From positions 1-39,677 of the forward strand of contig CAKUGX010000006.1 in assembly GCA_934654765.1 (NCBI GenBank): a stretch of 39,677 nucleotides of DNA, written 5' to 3'. The notes beneath the pieces are model-generated. The model did not search any database. It saw only the letters and a list, made by a program, of their open reading frames with translations, and was not told where the DNA came from. This document shows, in pieces, positions 34,705-39,677 of this stretch. Origin of the DNA: an uncultured Collinsella sp. GTDB taxonomy: Bacteria > Actinomycetota > Coriobacteriia > Coriobacteriales > Coriobacteriaceae. The translations under genes and the position numbers were made by a program. Every line of letters begins with the position of its first letter. The stretch's first letter is position 1.

Positions 34705-34735
34705 ACGTTGCGCTGTGTTGCGGCAATACAGTCAA
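34705..34735 (-). promoter_or_regulatory. MerR-type promoter of the permease-ubiD-ubiX-merR operon
   Basis: Minus strand: -35 TTGACT (34730-34735), a 19-bp spacer, and CAACGT (34705-34710) as -10. The spacer and the end of the -35 hold the dyad CTGTATTGCCGCAACACAG (34713-34731). A long spacer with a central dyad is the signature of MerR-activated promoters. The dyad is 16/19 identical to the one at 35853-35871 in front of the LpdD-IDI fusion. Confidence 0.68.
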
Positions 34736-34770
34736 GCGGATTTTTTGGATGAGAAGCGATCCCCTGGACA

Positions 34771-34835
34771 AAACCGTCACAACATTCGACGCTTTCCCTC
34801 GTTTTCGAGATTTTCGTCGAATGTTGCGACGGTTT
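34771..34835. repeat. 21-bp inverted repeat downstream of the LpdD-IDI gene
   Basis: AAACCGTCACAACATTCGACG (34771-34791) and its complement (34815-34835) pair at 20 of 21 positions; the loop holds a small CTCG/CGAG hairpin. On the minus strand it is followed by TTTTGTCC, so it may end the LpdD-IDI transcript before the permease promoter, although it lies 27 nt past the stop and the T-run is short. Confidence 0.65.
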
Positions 34836-34861
34836 GGATATGGCAACGGGACTGTCTTTTT

Positions 34862-35809
34862 TCACAGTGCGAGGGCAGTACGGATGGATGGGTCGCTGAG
34901 GGCCTCGCGGAGCCAGGGGGCCAGCTGCTCGGGGTGACCCTGCAGGTAGCCGCCGAGCTCGGATGGGGTCACGCGTCGTACCTCCGAGATCTCCTCTTGG
35001 TTGATATGCAGCTCGCCCGGCTCAACATGGGCAAGGTAGACCTCGCACCACTCGCACTCGCAGCGGCCGTCGCCATGGCCCTCGCGATACACCACGTGAC
35101 CGAGGTGCTCGAGCTGATCTGGCTCGCGCGCAATGCCGAGCTCTTCGTTGATGCGACGCGCCGTGGCGGCCGCGACGTCTTCCCCGGGGAGCGGATGGCC
35201 GGCACAGCTATCGGCCAGCACCCCGCCCCACAGTCGTTTGAGAGGACTGCGGCGACAGAGCAGCAGGCGTGCGTCTTCGCCCCGGCCCTCGACCAGAAGC
35301 GTCAGAAATGCCTGATGCAGAATGCCCTCATCGGCATGGGCATCGATGCGGTCGACGGGGCCAAGCGTCTCGCCGGTCGCGGCATCGACCGCCACGACCT
35401 CGGCGCCCGCGCCGCCCTCATCCCAGCCGGCACGCAGAATGCGCGTGGCGGCTTCCTCGAGCGCGGCGATGAGCTCCTTGGTGGTGTCGAGCACGCGCTG
35501 CAGGTCGTCCTTGCTCGCCTGCTCGACATGAAAACCTGTGCTCGCCGTAACGGGCACGCCAAAGCGCGTGGCCAGCGCCGCCGCAATATCGTGCGCCGGA
35601 ATCTCGTCTCGATGGCACGGAACGGCCAGGATGCTCACCGTCGCCGTACGGCCGGGCTCGGGGCGCGGAATGGCCTGCGCCGTGGCGCCCAGGTGCGCGT
35701 ACTCCGGCGAACAGGCGTACACCACCATGCCCCGCGGCGTCACCGTCAGCTGGGCCTCGAGCGCAAACTTGCCCTCGCCCACTGCAACCTTTGTCGTGTG
35801 CATACCCAT
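34862..35809 (-). CDS. Fusion of an LpdD-like prenylated-flavin chaperone domain and an IPP-isomerase-type NUDIX domain
   Basis: A 315-aa two-domain protein. Residues 1 to about 125 match the LpdD-type domain that accompanies UbiX/UbiD decarboxylases: YAHLGATAQAIPRP, SILAVPCHRDEIPAHDIAAALA, TASTGFHVEQASKDDL. Residues about 137-315 are a type-1 isopentenyl-diphosphate isomerase NUDIX domain: metal ligands His158, His165 (AHADEGILH), His205 (CAGHP), Glu251 and Glu253 (CECEWC), NUDIX box G-x5-E-x7-RR-x3-EELG, and Tyr241. The position of the catalytic Cys of E. coli Idi (SVCGHP) is Ala203; a Cys lies one residue earlier (Cys202). The ATG at 35809 has AGGAG 5 nt upstream. It has its own MerR-type promoter, matching that of the permease-ubiD-ubiX operon. 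It may supply DMAPP or DMAP to UbiX; this is inference. Confidence 0.82.
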   Translation of the reverse strand: MGMHTTKVAVGEGKFALEAQLTVTPRGMVVYACSPEYAHLGATAQAIPRPEPGRTATVSILAVPCHRDEIPAHDIAAALATRFGVPVTASTGFHVEQASKDDLQRVLDTTKELIAALEEAATRILRAGWDEGGAGAEVVAVDAATGETLGPVDRIDAHADEGILHQAFLTLLVEGRGEDARLLLCRRSPLKRLWGGVLADSCAGHPLPGEDVAAATARRINEELGIAREPDQLEHLGHVVYREGHGDGRCECEWCEVYLAHVEPGELHINQEEISEVRRVTPSELGGYLQGHPEQLAPWLREALSDPSIRTALAL

Positions 35810-35843
35810 GGGATCTCCTGTCGCCCGCAATGTACCTGAGACC

Positions 35844-35874
35844 ATCTTCGCCTGTATTGCGACTATACAGGCAA
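35844..35874 (-). promoter_or_regulatory. MerR-type promoter of the LpdD-IDI gene
   Basis: Minus strand: -35 TTGCCT (35869-35874), 19-bp spacer, -10 GAAGAT (35844-35849). The dyad CTGTATAGTCGCAATACAG (35853-35871), widened to GCCTGTAT/ATACAGGC (35850-35872), fills the spacer. Overlapping it is a conventional promoter, TTGTCA (35885-35890) - 17 bp - TATAGT (35862-35867), whose -10 lies inside the dyad. So binding could repress one start and activate the other. The divergent MFS gene shares this 160-bp region. Confidence 0.65.
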
Positions 35875-35881
35875 GCTCACC

Positions 35882-35910
35882 ATGTGACAAAGGGGCTGTC
35901 CCTTTGTCCC
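35882..35910. repeat. Short palindrome (GGGAC/CTTTGT type)
   Basis: GTGACAAAGGG and CCCTTTGTCC pair around a short centre. In this copy the TTGTCA end doubles as a candidate -35 box of the LpdD-IDI gene. Confidence 0.65.
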
Positions 35911-35969
35911 TTCTGTTAGAGTTGCAGGAAGTGAATCCCACTTATTCATGCGACATTGGAGTGACAACC

Positions 35970-37223
35970 TTGACCGCCGCAACCACGCCTAAAAGTAAGT
36001 CAACCGCTGCCGCGCTCTCCCCCGCGCGCACCAAGCTCTGCCTGGCACTGCTCGTGCTGTTGGGATTCTCACTCGGCTGCTCCGAGTTCGTGGTCATCGG
36101 CATCGAAAGTGACTTGGCGACGGAACTCGGCATCTCGCTTGCCACCGCGGGCCAGCTCATCAGCGTGTTCGCGCTCGTCTACGCCATCGCTACGCCGGTG
36201 CTTGCGCTCAGCACAGGGCGATTCCGCCGCTACCAGCTGCTCGTGTGCTACAGTATCGTCTTTGTGCTCGGCAACCTGGTCATGGCGTTGGCGCCCAACT
36301 TCCAGGTGCTGTTTATCTCGCGCATCATCCTGGGCTCTGTCTCGGGTGCGCTGCTCGCCGTGGGCGTGACGTACATCCCTGAGCTTCTGTCCCCGCAGCA
36401 AACTTCGCTTGCCATCTCGGTGGTATATGGTGCGTTTTCCGTGGCAATGGTCTTTGTCACTTCGATCGGCAAGTTCGTGGCCGACACGCTCGATTGGCAC
36501 GTGGCCATGTACGGCACGCTGACCTTTGCCGTTTTGATCTGCGGAGCGCTCGTGGCGTTTATGCCGCGCGCTGGGCAAACCGACGAGCCTGCCACCTTTC
36601 GCGAGCAGGCGGGGCTTCTACGCGAACCGAGCATCATCACCGGCATGCTCATCTTTTTGTTTGGCGTGGGATCGGTCTATGTGTTCTACGGCTACGTGAC
36701 GCCTTATCTTGAGCAGGTGCTGGGCATGGGCACTGTTCAGGCGAGCACCACGCTTATGGCCTACGGCGTGTTCTGCCTAATCTCGAACATCTTGGGCGGA
36801 TGGATCGACGCGCGTTTTGGCATGAAGGCACTGCTGGTTACGTTCGCGCTGCAGGCGGCGGCGTTACTCGGGCTGTTTGCCGTGGGCGGCACCATGCCGC
36901 TCGCACTTGTCTTTGTCTTTAGTTTGGCAATGCTCATGTACCTGTTCTCGGTCTCGTGCATCACGCACTTTATGGACGTGGCTCGCAGCCGCCATCCCAA
37001 GTCGATGGTACTCGCAAGTTCGGTTGAGCCCATGGCGTTTAACGTCGGCATTTCGTTTGGCACCGCAGTAGGCGGCGCCGTGGTGAGCAGCGTTGGCATT
37101 GCCTACGTTGGCGCAGTGGGCGCCGCGTTCTCGCTTGTCGCCTGGGCGCTTACGCTGGTGACGATTAAGTTGGCTCGCTGGGAGCGCCACCGTCAATCAG
37201 CACAGCCCCGGATACAGGCATAG
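35970..37223 (+). CDS. MFS transporter (DHA1/AraJ-like efflux family)
   Basis: A 417-aa, 12-helix major facilitator protein, probably a drug or sugar/small-molecule:proton antiporter. The N-terminal half has GCSEFVVIGIESDLATELGIS and VLALSTGRFRRYQLL (loop 2-3 motif), the second helix group has GSVSGALLAVGVTYIPELL, and a central cytoplasmic loop follows about residue 190. The start is TTG at 35970, with GGAG 8 nt upstream; a GTG three codons earlier is too close to that site, and the open frame further up is antisense to the LpdD-IDI gene. It is divergent from the LpdD-IDI gene, so it might export a product or a toxic phenol of the decarboxylase system, but that link is only positional. Confidence 0.88.
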   Translation: MTAATTPKSKSTAAALSPARTKLCLALLVLLGFSLGCSEFVVIGIESDLATELGISLATAGQLISVFALVYAIATPVLALSTGRFRRYQLLVCYSIVFVLGNLVMALAPNFQVLFISRIILGSVSGALLAVGVTYIPELLSPQQTSLAISVVYGAFSVAMVFVTSIGKFVADTLDWHVAMYGTLTFAVLICGALVAFMPRAGQTDEPATFREQAGLLREPSIITGMLIFLFGVGSVYVFYGYVTPYLEQVLGMGTVQASTTLMAYGVFCLISNILGGWIDARFGMKALLVTFALQAAALLGLFAVGGTMPLALVFVFSLAMLMYLFSVSCITHFMDVARSRHPKSMVLASSVEPMAFNVGISFGTAVGGAVVSSVGIAYVGAVGAAFSLVAWALTLVTIKLARWERHRQSAQPRIQA

Positions 37224-37314
37224 AGGCGAACATAGCCCAAGGTGACGAGCAACCGGTGAAAACCGTCCCATACGAGTAGTGTTTATCCGCCTGCAAGCTC
37301 CAGCAGTGCAATTT

Positions 37315-37405
37315 CGTGTATTTCAGATACACGCTTTTCTACGATTTCGTGTATTTTAAGTACACGAAATCGTACTAAACTATGTATCTGAAGTACACGA
37401 AATCG
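37315..37405 (+). promoter_or_regulatory. Inverted-repeat array in front of DUF4143 gene 2
   Basis: Three dyads or half-dyads share the half-site CGATTTCGTGTA: CGTGTAT/ATACACG (37315-37333), a perfect 13-bp inverted repeat ACGATTTCGTGTA/TACACGAAATCGT (37341-37353 and 37361-37373, 7-nt spacer), and a single inverted half-site (37394-37405). The array ends 13 nt before the ATG. Its sequence is unrelated to the array before DUF4143 gene 1, but the layout is alike. The remainder of 37224-37314 shows nothing. Confidence 0.8.
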
Positions 37406-37418
37406 GAAAGGCGGCCCC

Positions 37419-38789
37419 ATGCGCAGATTAATCGAATCCGTTATCGAATCATGGGCGACAAAGGACGCCTCACGCCCCCTCCTCATCCGTGGTGCGCGAC
37501 GCGTAGGCAAAACGTACGCCGCTGAGGAAATCGGCAGACGAATCGCCGGCGATGCGTTTGTCAAACTCGACTTTCAGACCGATCTTGAGCTGATCGCCCC
37601 TCTGTTCGACTGCCCCACAGACGATGTTGACACCATCGTGGCGCGGATTTCAGACTATAAACGCACCCCCATTCGCAAGGAAACCGCCTTCATCCTGTTT
37701 GACGAGGTGCAGCTCTGCGAACGGGCGCTCAACTCGCTTCGCTTTTTCTCGGGTTCGGGCTGGCGCATATGCGCAACCGACAGCCAACTCGGTGTCGCCA
37801 CGCGAAAGCGCAAGTTGCCCTTTCCCAGCGGCGTTCGTCAAGAGACCATGCATCCCATGTCGTTCGAGGAGTTTCTCTGGGCGCTCGATGAGGGGCAGAT
37901 GGCCGATGCCGTTCGCACCCACACCGGCACGCTCGAGACTTACGCCGCACACCAAGCCGCACTCAGCCTGTTTCATCGATATCAGATCGTGGGCGGCATG
38001 CCCGCCGCCGTCAACGCATATCGCAAGACGCTATCCATCGAAGACGCGCGCGTCGAGCAGCGCGAAATCGACGAGACCTACACCGCCGATATGACCGACC
38101 CCGAAAACGGGATCAGTGGCGTGGCGGCGCGCAAGGTCTGGCGTTCCATTCCGTCCCAACTGCTGAGATCGTCCACAAAGAAATTCAAGTACTCCGAGGT
38201 CGAACGCGGAGGCCGCCGCGCCAAGCTCATCGAGCCACTCGACTGGCTCGAAGGCGCCGGCATTATATCGGTCAACAACCTGACCGAAGGCATCGAACCT
38301 CCCCTCGTCCCTTTCGACGACGAAGACGGAAGCTTCTTTAAGGTCTATCTTCTCGATACAGGCCTCATGTTCTACAAACTCGGCATCAACCCGCGGCTCT
38401 GGCTCGACCTCAAAGAGGATTCCGCTATGGCGCTGTCTTCCGACTTTCGCGGCGCCCTGGCGGAAAACTCGGTCATGCAGGCATTTTCGGGGAATGGTTT
38501 GCAGACGTACTATTGGATGCCGCCGTCTTCTTGGAAGACGAGCGGCGAGCTCGATTTCCTACTTCAGACCGACCGTATGGAAATCGTTCTCGTCGAGGTA
38601 AAGTCCGCACGCAACGTGCGCGCGAGAACCCTCGGGTCGTTTATGGACAAAGCCCGATCGCCATATGCCTACATTTTGTCCGAGAACAATTTTGCCCGCG
38701 GCGAAACCGATGACGGGCGCGAGCTGCGCCACCTCCCCTTGTACGCAGCGGGTTTTATCGGAGCAAACTGCCTCAAGAGCAGTCTGTAA
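37419..38789 (+). CDS. AAA ATPase with DUF4143 / PD-(D/E)XK-like C-terminal domain, copy 2
   Basis: A 456-aa AAA_14-DUF4143 protein. Walker A is IRGARRVGKTYAA (about 23-35), Walker B AFILFDEVQ (about 90-98); the sensor region reads ATDSQLG where ATGSQLG is usual. The C-terminal domain keeps an apparently complete nuclease-fold motif, ELDFLL (Asp379) and VLVEVKS (Glu393, Lys395), unlike copy 1. No membrane segments. GGAAAGGCGG precedes the ATG at 37419. The family is widespread in bacteria and archaea without a settled function; links to defence or mobile DNA have been suggested by its fold. Gene and upstream array may form one transferable unit. Confidence 0.86.
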   Translation: MRRLIESVIESWATKDASRPLLIRGARRVGKTYAAEEIGRRIAGDAFVKLDFQTDLELIAPLFDCPTDDVDTIVARISDYKRTPIRKETAFILFDEVQLCERALNSLRFFSGSGWRICATDSQLGVATRKRKLPFPSGVRQETMHPMSFEEFLWALDEGQMADAVRTHTGTLETYAAHQAALSLFHRYQIVGGMPAAVNAYRKTLSIEDARVEQREIDETYTADMTDPENGISGVAARKVWRSIPSQLLRSSTKKFKYSEVERGGRRAKLIEPLDWLEGAGIISVNNLTEGIEPPLVPFDDEDGSFFKVYLLDTGLMFYKLGINPRLWLDLKEDSAMALSSDFRGALAENSVMQAFSGNGLQTYYWMPPSSWKTSGELDFLLQTDRMEIVLVEVKSARNVRARTLGSFMDKARSPYAYILSENNFARGETDDGRELRHLPLYAAGFIGANCLKSSL

Positions 38790-38820
38790 GCCCTGCGCGA
38801 CCGCATAGAAAGGAGACCCT

Positions 38821-39270
38821 GTGCAACGCATTCTTTTTATCTGCCACGGGAACATCTGTCGCTCGACGATGGCTGAGTCGGTGTTTACTGAGCTCGTGCG
38901 CCGCGCTGGGCGCGCGGCGGAGTTCGTCATTGATTCTGCTGCGACCTCGACCGAGGAGATTGGCAACCCGCCGCATCGTGGCACCGTCGCCAAGCTGCGC
39001 GAGGTTGGGATTCCCGTTGTTGCCCACCGCGCGCGTCAGGTGTGTCGCGCGGAGTATGGCGACTGGGATCACATTGTCTATATGGATGCCGAGAACGCGC
39101 GCGGCCTGCGCCGCATCTTCGGTGGCGATGACCCCGACAGCAAGATCTCGCGCCTGCTCGATTGGACCGACCGCCCCGGCGACGTTGCCGATCCTTGGTA
39201 TACCGGCAACTTCGATGCCACGTACCGCGATGTACTCGCCGGCTGCACGGCCATGCTCGAGCAGCTGTAG
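38821..39270 (+). CDS. Low-molecular-weight protein-tyrosine phosphatase
   Basis: Dephosphorylates phosphotyrosine (or phosphoarginine) on proteins, cytoplasmic. The 149-aa protein opens with the P-loop CHGNICRS (Cys8 nucleophile, Arg14; C-x5-R) and has the general-acid Asp in DPWYTG near residue 127. The start is GTG at 38821, with AAAGGAG 5 nt upstream. It is 31 nt downstream of DUF4143 gene 2, close enough for read-through, but the functions look unrelated. No capsule-synthesis kinase is nearby. Confidence 0.94.
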   Translation: MQRILFICHGNICRSTMAESVFTELVRRAGRAAEFVIDSAATSTEEIGNPPHRGTVAKLREVGIPVVAHRARQVCRAEYGDWDHIVYMDAENARGLRRIFGGDDPDSKISRLLDWTDRPGDVADPWYTGNFDATYRDVLAGCTAMLEQL

Positions 39271-39316
39271 GCGCTCGGGCGGCGCGGATGCGCGAGCCAC
39301 GCCATCGGCATAAAAC

Positions 39317-39409
39317 GAGCGTGGATTTTCTCCCACTTTGAGCGTTCAAGCGCGCTCTAAACGGGAGAAAATCCACGCTCATTATCTCGGTGGGAGAAAA
39401 TCCTCGCTC
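39317..39409. repeat. Perfect 18-bp inverted repeat with a third copy
   Basis: GAGCGTGGATTTTCTCCC (39317-39334) and its exact complement (39363-39380) flank a second partial stem (TTTGAGCG / CGCTCTAAA). A third near-identical copy with one mismatch follows at 39392-39409. It lies between two convergent genes and could end both transcripts, but the threefold unit looks like a dispersed repeat. The rest of 39271-39411 shows nothing else. Confidence 0.8.
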
Positions 39410-39411
39410 GA

Positions 39412-39677
39412 TTACTCGTTGACGATCTCGGCGAGCCAGACGTTCAACGTGTCGACCTCGGGACAGCAGAACTTTGCCGTGCCGGGCTCGTTGCCGGGCA
39501 CGGTGCCGCCGTAGCGCAGGATGTCGATATAGGGAAAGCCCACGTGGCAGGCCATGGAGCACATCTTGCCGCGATCGCGGTCGAAGTCGAAGACATCGCC
39601 CGGCTTGTGGCCATGATGGCAGGCGCACTCGCCGAGCTGGTCCACCACGGCGAGGCGGATCTTGGGCCTCTTGCCGC
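39412..39677 (-). CDS. TIGR04076-like Cys-rich small protein, 5' end cut by the window
   Basis: The open frame reaches the window edge without a stop, so the N-terminus is missing; a GTG at 39648 is in frame but the preceding KIRLAVV looks like real protein. About 88 residues are visible, with conserved-looking Cys in ECACHHGHKPGDVF, GKMCSMACHVGFPYI, YGGTVPGNE and FCCPEVDTLNVWL. The pattern recalls the TIGR04076 family of small Cys-rich proteins of unknown function; the match is from memory and by eye. Several Cys could bind metal or an Fe-S cluster. Confidence 0.65.
   Translation of the reverse strand, partial: GKRPKIRLAVVDQLGECACHHGHKPGDVFDFDRDRGKMCSMACHVGFPYIDILRYGGTVPGNEPGTAKFCCPEVDTLNVWLAEIVNE

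Noticed and set aside
37311..37405. Possible CRISPR-like array before DUF4143 gene 2
   Set aside because: Units are 12-13 bp half-sites in alternating orientation with irregular short spacers and no cas genes; they read as operator-like inverted repeats.

Overview
The window is about 39.7 kb of GC-rich, gene-dense DNA. It looks like a chromosomal segment of a gut actinobacterium of the class Coriobacteriia, most likely Collinsella or a close relative. That placement is an inference from the GC-rich codon use, the strong AAGGAG-type ribosome binding sites, the gene content and the many palindromic intergenic repeats; it was not checked against any database. Most genes lie on the minus strand. 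The exceptions are pepT, an MFS transporter, one DUF4143-type ATPase and a low-molecular-weight phosphatase. No rRNA, tRNA, CRISPR array, complete insertion sequence or prophage was seen.

Layout. 0.2-3.1 kb: phosphohexomutase, then a DtxR/MntR-type metalloregulator directly upstream of a homocysteine S-methyltransferase. 3.2-4.4 kb: pepT, separated from the regulator by a perfect 9+9 bp dyad. 4.8-7.3 kb: murA and an LCP cell-wall protein. 7.4-14.3 kb: a complete F-type ATP synthase operon (atpI-like, B, E, F, H, A, G, D, C) with a promoter at its head and a terminator at its end. 14.6-17.7 kb: upp, glpK and a TsaC/YrdC protein. 17.8-18.5 kb: a HicAB toxin-antitoxin pair in an AT-rich pocket. 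18.5-21.5 kb: prmC with an unusual insertion, and prfA. 21.8-26.2 kb: an M20 peptidase and a polar amino-acid ABC importer. 26.4-29.7 kb: an aldose-epimerase-like protein, an unknown membrane-anchored protein and a DUF4143 ATPase. 30.0-35.8 kb: a MerR regulator, UbiX, UbiD, a DASS-type anion permease and an LpdD-IDI fusion. 35.97-39.7 kb: an MFS exporter, a second DUF4143 ATPase, an LMW phosphatase and a partial TIGR04076-like protein.

The most interesting system is at 30.0-35.8 kb. UbiX makes prenylated FMN (prFMN) from FMN and a dimethylallyl phosphate, and UbiD uses prFMN to (de)carboxylate an aromatic or unsaturated acid. The DASS permease probably moves the acid. At the head of the locus one protein joins an LpdD-like (prFMN chaperone) domain to an IPP-isomerase-type NUDIX domain that keeps the metal ligands but has alanine in place of the usual catalytic cysteine. 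This suggests a dedicated supply of the prenyl donor to UbiX. The fusion gene and the permease-ubiD-ubiX-merR operon have matching promoters: both have a TTGMCT -35 box and a 19-bp spacer, and both carry a 19-bp dyad that is 16/19 identical between them. That is classical MerR architecture, so the MerR gene in the locus is the obvious candidate regulator.

Other structure not explained by genes: three related long-hairpin elements sit at the 3' ends of lcp, prfA and the epimerase gene, with different stem sequences but conserved pairing. Each of the two DUF4143 ATPase genes is preceded by its own, sequence-distinct set of inverted repeats. Several short perfect palindromes of the GGGAC...CTTTGTCA type are scattered between genes.
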